From JAJFJD01 sp965228975 (GTDB lineage Bacteria > Pseudomonadota > Alphaproteobacteria > UBA8366), in the NCBI GenBank assembly GCA_965228975.1, contig OZ245851.1, forward strand, positions 5,270,001-5,334,000: 64,000 bases of DNA, given 5' to 3'. Positions 35,319 to 44,069 of the stretch are shown in pieces. A program made the position numbers and the translations under genes. The number at the start of each line of letters is the position of its first letter. The first letter of the stretch is position 1. The notes beneath the pieces were generated by a model. The model did not search any database and was not told the origin of the DNA. It worked only from the letters and a program-made list of their open reading frames with translations.

Positions 35319-37547
35319 CTAGCCTTCGGGCGCTTGCAGCCCCCGCCGCCGACGGCGATGCCGCGCCGTCCCGAGACCTACCGCGACGACCCCCACCAGG
35401 ATCGGGATCAAACCGATGTTGATGAAGCGCAGCCATGTTTCCAGGGACTCGATATCCTCGCGTAGCGCCAGCTGGACGCGCCGCAATTCCTTGCGGGTAG
35501 CGAGGATTTCCTGCGTGAACTTTTCGGCGGTGGCTTCGACCGCCTTATCGACCGTGGCCTCGGATGCGCCCTCGGCCTTCTTCTTCTGAAGTTCGGCGAG
35601 TTTCGATTCCGCATCCTCGAGCTTCTTCTGCAGCTCGCGTTCCTCGGCGCGGAATTTCTGTTCAGCGGCAAGTTGCAGTTCCTGGATCTTGGTGAAGGGG
35701 CGTTGTGCCGTGCCCCGGCTGCGGAGGCTGATCAGGTCGTCGCCGCCCGCAAGATTTTCGATCGCGTTGACCACGAAATCCGCATTGTTCGCGAACGGCA
35801 GGCGGACGCGTTGACCGAAGAATTCCCGGTTCTGGACCCAGAACCGATCCTCCAACAGGTCCGCATCCGCGACGAGGATCACGTTCATCGGTCCGGTCGC
35901 TTCCGCGATGAAGGGAGGCGCCTTGGGCGCTTCTTCCTTTTTGTCTTCCGTCTTTGCGGCGTCTTTGGCCTCGGATTTCTCCGCGTTCGCCTTCTCCGCA
36001 TCGATTGGCTTGTCGCCGGTGGGCTGTTCCGCGGCTGCCGGTTTTTCGGCCGGCGTATCGGCTTTTTCCGGTTGTCCGGTGTTCGGCGCCGCCTGGGCGA
36101 CATCGCGCTCCGCCCGGTCGGCCTTTACAGCCGGCTTCGCCGGTGTCGCATCGGGTTTCGCTGTATCACCGCCCGTCTTGCCGGCATCGTCCTTCGGTTT
36201 GTTTGTCGCCGTTTCCGATTTCTTGTCGGCCTCCGCACCGCTGGCGTCCGATTTCTCTTCTTCCTTTTTCTTCGGCGGGCCGTCCGGGAACAGGGTCGGC
36301 GCCTTGCCGCTGAGGCGGGCGGCCACCACCAGCTTTTCGCCGGAGGGTTTGAAGGATTCGATGATCTTGAGAATTTCCGGCCGGGCTTGCTGCAGGAACT
36401 TAAGGTCTACTTCCTGGCTTTCCTGCGTTGTCGTGATCAGAGGCTCGAAGCGCAGCGCGGCGTCCTTCTTGCCGCGGAGCACCCCGGCGCTGCGGATGTT
36501 GAGCTGGTTGATGTTCGACGTCACCGCATCGGTCTCCGACAGGCCTTCGCGCTTGACGTTCATCCAGGTCAGGAAGGGCGCCGGAATGACCTGTTGCTGG
36601 TTCCCGGCGTTGACCATGGGGGCGAAGCGCCGGTCGCCGGCGACGCGATCCTTGACGATCTCGACACCCCAGTGATCGAGCAGCCGTTTAAGGTCCGATG
36701 CGATGCTCTGCGGAATCCCGCGTTGACGTGCGGCCGCGGATTCGTTGAACGGGTCGATGAAGAAGATCGCCTTACCGCCGCGCAGCATGTACTGGTCGAG
36801 GTTGTAGTAATCCTCGTCGTCGAGGTCGCCCGGATGAACCAGCATCAGGACGTCGGGCTTCTCTTTCCAGACATCTTCGAGCGCGAATATCTGGCGCACG
36901 TCGAATTGATCCTGCATTTGCTGGACCACGGAATAGGGTTGCGTCGGAATACCGCGCATCTGCATTTGCAGGTCGCCGAACAACGGCCGATCGGTGAAGA
37001 CCGCGACGACCGTCTTACCGCCGGTGCCGAGGCGGTAGATCAGGCTGGCGATGTCGTATTCGAGGAAGTTCTCCCGTTCGATTTGCATGAACGGAATGTT
37101 GCGCTGCTTGCCGTCGGCTTCGGCGACGAGGCCGAAGTAGACCTTCTCGCCGGTCTGGTCGAGCGGCACGCCCTGCATGCCGAGTTCGACCGCCTTGTCC
37201 TCGATCTCGGAAAACGGCTTAGGTTCCTTGATCTCCAGCGTTACCTTTCCGGCGCCCGCGCTTTCGAACACGCTCAGCATGTCTTTCACGCGGCTGGCGT
37301 AGTTGCCGTAGACGGGCGCGGTCAGCCCGAGTGCGTCGGAATAGTACAGCGTCAGCGAAACCGGTTTTTCCAGTTTGCCAAGAATACTGCGCGTGCCCGG
37401 CGACAACGTGTAGAGCCGGTCTTCGGTCAGGTCGACCCTCATCCCGGCGACATTGGTCACCGACGCATTGGCCGCGAAGAAAAGCACGACGGCGATAACG
37501 GCGAGTGCGATCCAGCCGCCCTTACGATCCATGATCCAGCGAAACAT
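35319..37547 (-). CDS. GldG-like ABC transport auxiliary protein with charged insertion
   Basis: 742-aa protein of the Gldg/IFT52-like family (PF09822). It has an N-terminal TM (about 12-30), a large extracytoplasmic domain and a C-terminal TM (about 710-730) with a basic tail. Residues about 420-540 (36.29-35.92 kb) are a Lys/Glu/Ala/Pro-rich low-complexity insertion (KKKEEEKSDASGAEADKK and similar). A coiled coil (about 620-690, EERELQKKLEDAESKLAEL) precedes the last TM. It is encoded with a GldF-like permease and GldA-like ATPase. These systems were defined in Bacteroidetes gliding, but proteobacterial versions have no proven role. Confidence 0.87.
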   Translation of the reverse strand: MFRWIMDRKGGWIALAVIAVVLFFAANASVTNVAGMRVDLTEDRLYTLSPGTRSILGKLEKPVSLTLYYSDALGLTAPVYGNYASRVKDMLSVFESAGAGKVTLEIKEPKPFSEIEDKAVELGMQGVPLDQTGEKVYFGLVAEADGKQRNIPFMQIERENFLEYDIASLIYRLGTGGKTVVAVFTDRPLFGDLQMQMRGIPTQPYSVVQQMQDQFDVRQIFALEDVWKEKPDVLMLVHPGDLDDEDYYNLDQYMLRGGKAIFFIDPFNESAAARQRGIPQSIASDLKRLLDHWGVEIVKDRVAGDRRFAPMVNAGNQQQVIPAPFLTWMNVKREGLSETDAVTSNINQLNIRSAGVLRGKKDAALRFEPLITTTQESQEVDLKFLQQARPEILKIIESFKPSGEKLVVAARLSGKAPTLFPDGPPKKKEEEKSDASGAEADKKSETATNKPKDDAGKTGGDTAKPDATPAKPAVKADRAERDVAQAAPNTGQPEKADTPAEKPAAAEQPTGDKPIDAEKANAEKSEAKDAAKTEDKKEEAPKAPPFIAEATGPMNVILVADADLLEDRFWVQNREFFGQRVRLPFANNADFVVNAIENLAGGDDLISLRSRGTAQRPFTKIQELQLAAEQKFRAEERELQKKLEDAESKLAELQKKKAEGASEATVDKAVEATAEKFTQEILATRKELRRVQLALREDIESLETWLRFINIGLIPILVGVVAVGLGTARHRRRRRGLQAPEG

Positions 37548-37561
37548 TTTCTAACCCTTCC

Positions 37562-38296
37562 TCACGACGCCTTCAGGCGATCGATTGCGACGACGTTGAG
37601 AAATAGAAACAACACGATCAGGCTGCCGAAGTAGACGATGTCGCGGAGATCCACGACGCCCTTCGAAATTTCCGTAAAGTGGATGACCACGCTGAGCGAG
37701 CGGAAGAATTCGACCACCTCGCTGCCGAACCACTCGTTCAGGAAATCGAGGACGATGGTCGACCCCATCGCGACGAGCACGAAACAGATAGCGGCGGCCA
37801 CGACGAAGGCGATTACCTGGTTCTTGGTTAGCGCGGAAATGAATGACCCAATGGCCAGGAAACTGCCCGCCAGCAGCCAGCTGCCGAAATAACCCGCCAG
37901 GATGGCGCCGTTGTCGGGCTCGCCGAGGTAATTGATCGTCAGCCAGACCGGAAAGGTCAGCGCCAGCGCGATTCCGGTAAAGCACCAGGCGGCGAGGAAT
38001 TTGCCGATCACGGCCTGGCCTTGCGAAATCGGCAGGGTCATCGATAGCTCGATCGTGCCGGTGCGTCGTTCCTCGGCCCAGAGCCGCATCGACAAGGCCG
38101 GGATGAGGAACAGGTAGAGCCAAGGGTGGAAGGTGAAGAAGGCGGTTAGGTCCGCCTGATTGCGGTCCAGGATATTGCCGATATGGAAGGTCAGAAGCCC
38201 GGTGAGCACGAGATAAATGACGATGAAAACATAGGCCACGGGCGTCGCAAAGTAGCTCGACATCTCGCGGCGGAAAATCGTGATGACGTTATGCAT
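37562..38296 (-). CDS. ABC transporter permease, GldF/ABC-2 type
   Basis: 244-aa integral membrane protein with six hydrophobic segments. The N-terminal RREMSSYFATPVAYVFIVIY and SMRLWAEERRTGTIELSMTLP are the hallmarks of the GldF/NosY-like ABC-2 permease family. ATG 38296 overlaps the end of the ATPase gene by eight bases; the open frame further upstream belongs to the opposite reading of that gene. It should pair with the ATPase (38289-39218) and GldG-like protein (14 bases downstream). Confidence 0.9.
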   Translation of the reverse strand: MHNVITIFRREMSSYFATPVAYVFIVIYLVLTGLLTFHIGNILDRNQADLTAFFTFHPWLYLFLIPALSMRLWAEERRTGTIELSMTLPISQGQAVIGKFLAAWCFTGIALALTFPVWLTINYLGEPDNGAILAGYFGSWLLAGSFLAIGSFISALTKNQVIAFVVAAAICFVLVAMGSTIVLDFLNEWFGSEVVEFFRSLSVVIHFTEISKGVVDLRDIVYFGSLIVLFLFLNVVAIDRLKAS

Positions 38297-39218
38297 GGCT
38301 GGATGGCGCGTTGGTGATTTGCCGGAAGACTTCGTCGAGCCGGCCGCGTTCGACGCTGATCTGGTCGATCTCGGCATCGATCCCGCGGAGCGCGGCGCTG
38401 ACTTGGGAGATGATGGACTTGCCGTCCCGCGCCCGGGCGAAGAGGAACCCGTCCGGCGCGTCGACGACCGCGGCGACATCCGGCAGCGCCTCGAGGGCGG
38501 GGCGCACCGCCGCCGGCGTATTGGTCGCCAGCGTGACGCCGTTGTGGCGGTCGGACCGGGCGGCGAGCGCGGCCGGCGTGTCGTCGGCGACGATCTTGCC
38601 GCGGGCGATGATGATGGCCCGGCTGCACACGGCCTCGACCTCCTCCAGGATATGGGTCGAGATGACGATTGCTTTCTCGCCGGCCATATCGCGGATCAGT
38701 TCGCGCACCTCGTGCTTCTGGTTCGGGTCCAGACCGTCGGTCGGCTCGTCCAGGATGAGGACTTCGGGATCGTGCAGCAGCGCCTGTGCCAAGCCGACCC
38801 GCCGTTTGAAACCTTTGGAGAGCGTTTCAATCGGCTGATCCAGGACATCGGCCAGTTGCGTCTTCTTGACCGCGGCGTCGATCCGTTTGGTTGCTTCGTC
38901 GCCGGCGAACCCGCGAACCCGCGCGATGAACTCGAAAAAGGCGCGCGGCGTCATGTCCGGCCACAGCGGCACGCCCTCGGGCAGGTAGCCGACCCGCTTC
39001 TTCACTTCGATCGGATGGCGCTGCACGTCGAAGCCCGCGACCGTGGCCGTCCCGCTGGTGGGCGGGAGAAAGCCGGTGATCATTTTCATGGTCGTCGATT
39101 TGCCAGCCCCATTTGGTCCCAGGAACCCGAGGACCTCGCCCTTGGCGACCTTGAAACTGATATCGTCGACCGCCTTGATCGCCCCGAATGCCTTGGTCAG
39201 GTGATCGATTTCGATCAT
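38289..39218 (-). CDS. ABC transporter ATP-binding protein, GldA type
   Basis: 309-aa ATPase. Walker A is GPNGAGKST (about 33-41), the signature is TLSKGFKRRVGLAQALL with Walker B LILDEPTDGLD, and the H-loop is STHILEE. The C-terminal 80 residues form the accessory domain common in GldA/CcmA-like ABC-2 ATPases. First gene of the three-gene GldA-F-G operon. A GTAACGCGTTAC palindrome (39275-39286) sits 57 bases upstream of its start. Confidence 0.92.
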   Translation of the reverse strand: MIEIDHLTKAFGAIKAVDDISFKVAKGEVLGFLGPNGAGKSTTMKMITGFLPPTSGTATVAGFDVQRHPIEVKKRVGYLPEGVPLWPDMTPRAFFEFIARVRGFAGDEATKRIDAAVKKTQLADVLDQPIETLSKGFKRRVGLAQALLHDPEVLILDEPTDGLDPNQKHEVRELIRDMAGEKAIVISTHILEEVEAVCSRAIIIARGKIVADDTPAALAARSDRHNGVTLATNTPAAVRPALEALPDVAAVVDAPDGFLFARARDGKSIISQVSAALRGIDAEIDQISVERGRLDEVFRQITNAPSSHA

Positions 39219-39274
39219 GTTGCTGCCCCGTGACTATTGCGAGCGACGACCCCGGGCAACGGCCCGGTTCGCCG

Positions 39275-39286
39275 GTAACGCGTTAC
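39275..39286. promoter_or_regulatory. GTAACGCGTTAC palindrome
   Basis: Perfect 12-bp palindrome 57 bp upstream of the GldA-like ATPase start, in the divergent region. Its AACGCGTT core recurs at 25411-25418 and 57763-57770 in other gaps, consistent with one regulator binding several promoters. Confidence 0.35.
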
Positions 39287-39458
39287 GATGTAAGAAACTC
39301 TCTAATTTGTTGCAAGAGGGTTAGCCGATTTTCGGCCATCTGCAAAGCCTATCGTCGCAGCATAGTCCGCTCCGGTATCGGCGTCTCGGCGGGGTGTAGC
39401 GGTATCATATTCCGCTTTCGTTCTCGTCGCATGGGCGAATATGTCGCGTTCGCTACCA

Positions 39459-39487
39459 TTGAAGCGGGCGAAACTGATCGCTAGCAT
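39459..39487 (+). promoter_or_regulatory. Candidate promoter for 3-hydroxyacyl-CoA dehydrogenase
   Basis: TTGAAG (39459-39464), 17-bp spacer, TAGCAT (39482-39487). Transcription would begin near 39494, about 30 bases before the ATG at 39523. Confidence 0.45.
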
Positions 39488-39522
39488 GCGCCGCTTGCAA
39501 ACAGGCAGGATTGGACCATCGA

Positions 39523-40620
39523 ATGAGTTTAAAGACCGTCGGCATTGTGGGGGCCGGGACCATGGGCTCGGGAATCGCGATGAACGTCGCGGAAAACGCG
39601 TTCGATGTGCGTCTGGTGGATACGACCAAGGAACAAGTCGATGCGGCGCTCGGCAAGGCTGCCGCATACTTCGACCGCAAGGTAGAGCGAGGCCGGATGC
39701 AGGCGCCGGACGCCAAATCGGCGCGGGCTCGGATGAAGGGCAGCACCGATATCGCCGATCTGGCGGCCTGCGATTTGGTGATCGAGGCGGTGTTCGAGCG
39801 CTTCGACGTGAAGGCCGACCTTTACAAGCGCCTTATGCCGATCCTGTCCAAGGACACGCTGCTGGCGACCAACACGAGCTGCCTGCGGGTCACCGAACTG
39901 GCCAAGGAGGTCGACCGCCCGGGTCGGTTCCTTGGCATGCATTATTTTAATCCGCCGGCGGTCAATCCCATCGTCGAGGTCGTCCGCGGGGAGAAAACGA
40001 GCCAAGCGGTCATCGCGACGGCGCTGGCCTTTTGCGAAGCGACCGGCAAGAAGACCGTAGCTTGTCGCGACAGCTACGGCTTTGCGCTCAACCGTTTCTT
40101 CTGTCCCTATGTGAACGAGGCGATGCGTCTGCATGACGAAGGGATGGGAAGTCCGTTCGAGATCGATCGCGTCGCCGGCGATGTCTTCGGCGTTGCGGCC
40201 GGTCCCTTCGTGGTGAGCAATCTCGTCGGTTCGCAGGTCTTGTTGCATGCGCAGGAAAACCTGATGCCGTTGGGCGATTTCTACAAGCCGGCGGAGTCTG
40301 TCGTCCGTGTCGGGTCCGAAGGGGGATCCTGGGAAATCGGCGATCCGTCCGCACCGGACGCGGCCCGCGATAAGGCGATCGGCGATCGCTTGCTGGGGGC
40401 GGCATTCCTTCCGGTTTTGCAGCAGTTGGACGAGGAGGTCGCCGAGCCCGGGGCGATCGACATGGGCGCCGAGGCCGCGTTGAAATTCGGCAAGCCGCCC
40501 TGCGCATTAATGGATTCCCTGGGGCAATCGGCCGTTACGGCGTTGGTCGCCCCGTTTTGCGAGAAATACCGCGCCGCCCAACCGGCGAGCCTGTCGCGAG
40601 TCGGGGAACTGATCGGCTGA
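39523..40620 (+). CDS. 3-hydroxyacyl-CoA dehydrogenase family protein
   Basis: 365-aa NAD-dependent dehydrogenase, longer than the 290-aa Hbd at 9.2 kb. The Rossmann motif GAGTMGSGI (9-17), the active-site stretch GMHYFNPPAVNPIVEVV and the C-terminal domain motif SYGFALNRFFCPYVNEA are present. An additional C-terminal portion (about 285-365) extends past the usual domain and lacks a hydratase. The product acts in fatty acid, polyhydroxyalkanoate or related CoA-ester metabolism; the exact substrate is open. ATG 39523 is preferred to the TTG at 39511. Monocistronic with its own promoter and terminator. Confidence 0.88.
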   Translation: MSLKTVGIVGAGTMGSGIAMNVAENAFDVRLVDTTKEQVDAALGKAAAYFDRKVERGRMQAPDAKSARARMKGSTDIADLAACDLVIEAVFERFDVKADLYKRLMPILSKDTLLATNTSCLRVTELAKEVDRPGRFLGMHYFNPPAVNPIVEVVRGEKTSQAVIATALAFCEATGKKTVACRDSYGFALNRFFCPYVNEAMRLHDEGMGSPFEIDRVAGDVFGVAAGPFVVSNLVGSQVLLHAQENLMPLGDFYKPAESVVRVGSEGGSWEIGDPSAPDAARDKAIGDRLLGAAFLPVLQQLDEEVAEPGAIDMGAEAALKFGKPPCALMDSLGQSAVTALVAPFCEKYRAAQPASLSRVGELIG

Positions 40621-40656
40621 CGAGGGCAGATCCCAATAGTTCAGATATCAAAGGAA

Positions 40657-40684
40657 AGAGGCGGACCGTGGGCCCGCCTCTCTT
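40657..40684 (+). terminator. Rho-independent-like terminator
   Basis: AGAGGCGG (40657-40664) pairs with CCGCCTCT (40674-40681) around a 9-base loop, followed by CTTC. It is in the 136-bp gap between the dehydrogenase and the convergent lipoprotein gene and could serve both strands, though the T-run is short. Confidence 0.55.
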
Positions 40685-40756
40685 CATGTCGTGCCGGCAC
40701 CGTGCACCGGTCGGGCCGGTATTAGCGCCCGTACCCAGATGCGCGGATCGTGACCG

Positions 40757-41173
40757 TTACGAGCATTTCATGGTCATGGCTTTGGTGCCGTCGCTCTTGA
40801 TCAGGTCGTAGGTGTTTTTCTTGATCTTGTGGACCCGATGCCAGTCGCCGAGCGCCTTCTTGCCCTTGCCGAAGTTGGTATAGAAGCCTTGGCCAACAAT
40901 CTTCCAGCGGCCTTGCATCGTCTTGTCGCCGATGTTGCGGTCCGCATCGCCGGAATACGGCCCTGCCGTCTTGAAATAGAAGTCTTCACCCTTACTGCCG
41001 TCCGGTTTGGTCCAGCTGCACTTCTTGCTGCCCTTCTTGAACTCTTTCGCCAGGCCTGCGGCATCGAGCGGCGTGCCTTTTGCGGCCATTTTGTCGCCGC
41101 CTCCTCCGGCCGATTCGCATCCCGCAAGTCCCAGCGCCAAAGCCGCGCCCAAAACGATGATTTGGTGTCTCAT
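40757..41173 (-). CDS. Hypothetical lipoprotein
   Basis: 138 aa. The signal peptide ends in lipobox LAGC (Cys19), so the mature protein is lipid-anchored, probably in the outer membrane. The remainder is basic and rich in Lys and Gly with a repeated aromatic pattern (CSWTKPDGSKGEDFYFKT, GRWKIVGQGFYTNFGKGKK), and has two Cys (CSWTK and final KCS) that may form a disulfide. I do not recognise a family. ATG 41173 is preceded by a run of nine G within or next to the SD, an unusual leader prone to slippage. Confidence 0.75.
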   Translation of the reverse strand: MRHQIIVLGAALALGLAGCESAGGGGDKMAAKGTPLDAAGLAKEFKKGSKKCSWTKPDGSKGEDFYFKTAGPYSGDADRNIGDKTMQGRWKIVGQGFYTNFGKGKKALGDWHRVHKIKKNTYDLIKSDGTKAMTMKCS

Positions 41174-41540
41174 TTGACCCCCCCCCAAAAGTTAATTTCA
41201 TCAAGTCGGGCCGGATGTTAGCTCATAAAATTGAAATTTGAAACGGTAACGATGTGGAACCGGAAAGCGCTTCCCGCCCCTAAATGTGAGTTGAAACGAG
41301 TGCGCCACTACTACATTTGCGGTTTTAGGCCGGGTGCCGGATTTCGGCGGTCACGATGCGAACGGCGCGATGGCTACTATTCCTTAACGCATTGGCCGTA
41401 GGAAGAAACCGTCACGTCTTAACGGTTGGCCGCTTCGCGTCTTCATCGCCGTCTCGCCGATGATAGGATGCGGCGGATGGCATGGAACCGGTCCGCACAC
41501 CCATGTGCGGGATGGTGCACGCCGGAAAAGGGGGGTTGCC
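41174..41540. other. Intergenic region between lipoprotein and nuclease genes
   Basis: 367-bp divergent gap. On the lipoprotein side it contains the G9 tract (C run at 41178-41186) and an AT-rich block (41220-41250) likely to hold its promoter. The nuclease side is GC-rich with an open frame from 41460 that I regard as leader, not coding. No RNA gene is evident. Confidence 0.5.
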
Positions 41541-42131
41541 GTGGTTTCACAAGGGCTGCGTCCTACGCGCCGGTCGCTGTCACCCGTTCTTGCCGGGGCC
41601 ATGATCTTCTGCCTGACCCTTGCGGCGCCAAGCGCCGCACAGGAAATTCGCGGCAACGCAAAGGTGATTTCCGGCAACCAGATCATGGTGGGTAAGCGGA
41701 CGGTACGGCTTTTCGGCATGGCGGCGCCCGGTCTCGAGGACATTTGTACGATTGGCGATGTCAAGATGCGCTGCGGTATCGTTGCATGGTCCGAACTCAT
41801 CAAGTTGGCGGATGGCCAGTACCTCTCCTGTGACATCGAAAAAGTACCTGCCAAGAAATCCGCCGCGGCCGACTCATCCAAGCCGAGCGAAGGCCGGACG
41901 AACGCCGCCGCGGCCGAACCCACGACGCCGTCCGGGCCGGCGTTGAAATATGCGACCTGTTATATCGGCGAGACGGATCTTAACGAGGCGCTCGTCCGGT
42001 CCGGCTGGGCCAAGGTCGTTTTGTCGCACACCGACCGGTATCAGGTGGATGAGACCGATGCTCGCGAGTCGCAGCGGGGGTTATGGGCGTCCAACGGTAA
42101 ATCCCGGAAGAAGTCCCGAAAAAAACGCTAG
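41541..42131 (+). CDS. Secreted thermonuclease (SNase)-like protein
   Basis: 196 aa from GTG 41541, chosen for its AAGGGGGG SD and because it yields a clear signal peptide (about 1-36, ending APSAAQ). The mature part matches the staphylococcal nuclease/OB fold: GNAKVISGNQIMVGKRTVRLFGMAAPG, here as VISGNQIMVGKRTVRLFG, then GIVAWSELIKL and LNEALVRSGWAKV. A Ser/Ala/Pro-rich insertion (about 110-140) interrupts the domain. The catalytic Arg35/Glu43/Arg87 set is not fully matched (RLFGM present; the Glu of DTPE is AAPGLED), so nuclease activity is uncertain. Basic C-terminus KSRKKSRKKR. Confidence 0.8.
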   Translation: MVSQGLRPTRRSLSPVLAGAMIFCLTLAAPSAAQEIRGNAKVISGNQIMVGKRTVRLFGMAAPGLEDICTIGDVKMRCGIVAWSELIKLADGQYLSCDIEKVPAKKSAAADSSKPSEGRTNAAAAEPTTPSGPALKYATCYIGETDLNEALVRSGWAKVVLSHTDRYQVDETDARESQRGLWASNGKSRKKSRKKR

Positions 42132-42208
42132 CCGCACGGTGATGACCCAACGTGACGCCGAACATTAGGGGTCCCCGACAATTGATTATGCGTGTATGAC
42201 GGAACGCA

Positions 42209-42244
42209 GGGCCTGCGGCGTCGATGCCGCTTTGGCCCGTTTTC
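42209..42244 (+). terminator. Candidate terminator after the nuclease gene
   Basis: Nested stem GGGCC/GGCCC and GCGGC/GCCGC (42209-42238) followed by GTTTT (42239-42243), 78 bases after the nuclease stop. Confidence 0.45.
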
Positions 42245-42329
42245 CCGTTAGGCCGGCGAGCGCCGCCGATTCTGCCGACCGGTTCGGCCGCTCCGCTCAA
42301 GCCGTCCGCATGTGTGTCGTCGGGGTGGC

Positions 42330-43925
42330 ATGTTGAAGTTTCCTGCGAGCCTGGACCGATTCGCGCAGTTGATTGGTGGCCCGGTCCTTTCCGGGCGCGG
42401 TGTCGCTATAACGTTGTGCGCCTTTTTCGTCATTGCATGGTCGTTACGGTCCTTCGTCTTCCCCGGGACGGAAGCGGACGACAGCGAAACGCTCGTTCAT
42501 ACCCAGCACTGGGCCTGGGGATACGATGGCCGCAACCCGCCGCTGTTCACCTGGCTCGTGAAGGCCGTCCAGACCGTATCCGGCCCGGTCGTCGCCTCGG
42601 TTGTCCTGGTCAAGTTCACGTTGCTGGGCGGTGCGTATTGGATGTTGTTCCTCGGCGCGCGGCGCGCGCTGGGCAATGAACGGCTTGCGGCTCTCGCCGC
42701 GCTTTCGCCGTTGGCGATGTATCACGTCGTCTGGGTAACGATCTTCCATCTGACCCACACGGCGGCCCTGGCCTTCAGCGTCACCTTGACCTTCTTCGCC
42801 TTGCTCCGGCTGGAAGACGGCAACCGGATGCGGGATTACGCTTTCCTTGGGATCGCCTGCGGCCTCGGCCTGTTGTCGAAGTACAACTACGCCCTGTTCG
42901 CCGCGGTTTTCTTCGCGGCCGCCTGCACGGACGAGCCGTTCCGGCGCCGCCTCTTCGACCGGCGGATTCTGCTCGCCGTTTCGCTCGCGTGTCTCCTCGC
43001 CGCGCCGCATTACCTGTGGTTCCTAAGGTGGATCGAGGGAGATCCGGCCGGGTTTTCCAGCCTACTCGATAAGCGTTTCGCCCTCGACTATGTCGCGTCC
43101 GGCTATGCATCCTGGTCGCGGGGCCTGATCGATGCGCCGCTCGCCGTGGTGCATTTCCTCTTGCCGTGCATCGTCATTCTCGGCGTGATATTCCCGCGTG
43201 CGTTTTGGAAGCCGGGCAACGGCCCGGCACCGTCGGCGCGGTATCGGCGCGTCCTTGGACTGACGCTGTTGTCGCTCGTCGTGCTGGTGATCCTTGCCGT
43301 GGGCTTCCTGAGCGTGCCGCGCGTCAAGATTCATTACATGTTCGTTCTCATCCTGTTTCCGATTTTCTTCTTCGCCAGGGTTCAGGGCGCCGGACCTACG
43401 GCGCGATCACTGAACCTTTATGCCGCCACGCTGGTGATTCTCGCCGTCACCGTCGTCGGGGCCGCAGTCGGCAAATATTTCATGGACCCGGAGCGCCGCA
43501 GCAAGGCGCGCCACAATGTGCCGTACTCGGTACTTGCCGACGGGCTTCGAGCCGCCGGTTTCGAACGGGGTACGATCCTCGGCGATTGGTTCACCTATTC
43601 GGTTGCGGGCAATCTCCGGCCCTTTTTTCCCAAGTCCACATTGATCGATCTTCGCGATTGGAATCACAAACTCGGGGAGACGCCAACGGGCACCGCCTGG
43701 ATCCCGCAACCGACACCTGGAGACGGCCAGTGTCTCGTGGTTTGGACCGCCGGCGGGAACGAGCGCGAAGCGGTCATGCGCCGCAGCGCGCGGCTGTTGT
43801 TCGGCACCGGGACGCTCGAAAGCCACGCGGTCGGATATGTCTCCGCCGTCATGCCGCCGAGCCGTACGCGTCAGGTTCGCCTCGCGTATATTCTGATCCA
43901 GTCGGGCGCCGGGACCTGCCGTTGA
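42330..43925 (+). CDS. Glycosyltransferase family 39-type membrane protein (first copy)
   Basis: 531-aa polytopic inner-membrane protein of the ArnT/PMT-like GT-C fold: about 11-13 TM helices and the early acidic motif TEADDSETLVHTQHWAWGYDGRNPPLFTWL, here DDSETLVHTQHW and NPPLFTWL, the lipid-sugar binding loop. GT-C enzymes move a sugar from a polyprenyl-phosphate carrier to lipid or protein acceptors outside the inner membrane. A C-terminal periplasmic domain of about 140 residues follows the last helix. ATG 42330 has GGGGTGG upstream. It is a paralogue of the next gene (WAWGY and PPLFTWL against PPLYTWL). Confidence 0.85.
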   Translation: MLKFPASLDRFAQLIGGPVLSGRGVAITLCAFFVIAWSLRSFVFPGTEADDSETLVHTQHWAWGYDGRNPPLFTWLVKAVQTVSGPVVASVVLVKFTLLGGAYWMLFLGARRALGNERLAALAALSPLAMYHVVWVTIFHLTHTAALAFSVTLTFFALLRLEDGNRMRDYAFLGIACGLGLLSKYNYALFAAVFFAAACTDEPFRRRLFDRRILLAVSLACLLAAPHYLWFLRWIEGDPAGFSSLLDKRFALDYVASGYASWSRGLIDAPLAVVHFLLPCIVILGVIFPRAFWKPGNGPAPSARYRRVLGLTLLSLVVLVILAVGFLSVPRVKIHYMFVLILFPIFFFARVQGAGPTARSLNLYAATLVILAVTVVGAAVGKYFMDPERRSKARHNVPYSVLADGLRAAGFERGTILGDWFTYSVAGNLRPFFPKSTLIDLRDWNHKLGETPTGTAWIPQPTPGDGQCLVVWTAGGNEREAVMRRSARLLFGTGTLESHAVGYVSAVMPPSRTRQVRLAYILIQSGAGTCR

Positions 43926-44069
43926 CGAAACTTCCGGCCGGTTCCGCCGCAATCACGGCTTGACCGCATCGTCGCGCATTGGCATTCAAAGGACCCTGCG
44001 GGCGCCGGAATTTCGGCGGCGCCGCGCACAGGGCCACCCGCCCGCATCGGTCATCCTAGGATAGCGGCC

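Larger units (their letters stand above)
39219..39522. other. Intergenic region between the ABC operon and 3-hydroxyacyl-CoA dehydrogenase
   Basis: 304-bp divergent region. It holds a 12-bp palindrome (39275-39286), a GC-rich dyad around CCCGGGCAACGGCCCGG (39252-39268), an AT-richer stretch (39290-39320) and a promoter for the rightward gene (39459-39487). No coding potential is convincing. Confidence 0.6.

Noticed and set aside
35673..37634. 653-aa forward ORF opposite the GldG-like gene
   Set aside because: It mirrors the GldG reading frame; the sense protein has a consistent TM/coiled-coil layout and operon context.
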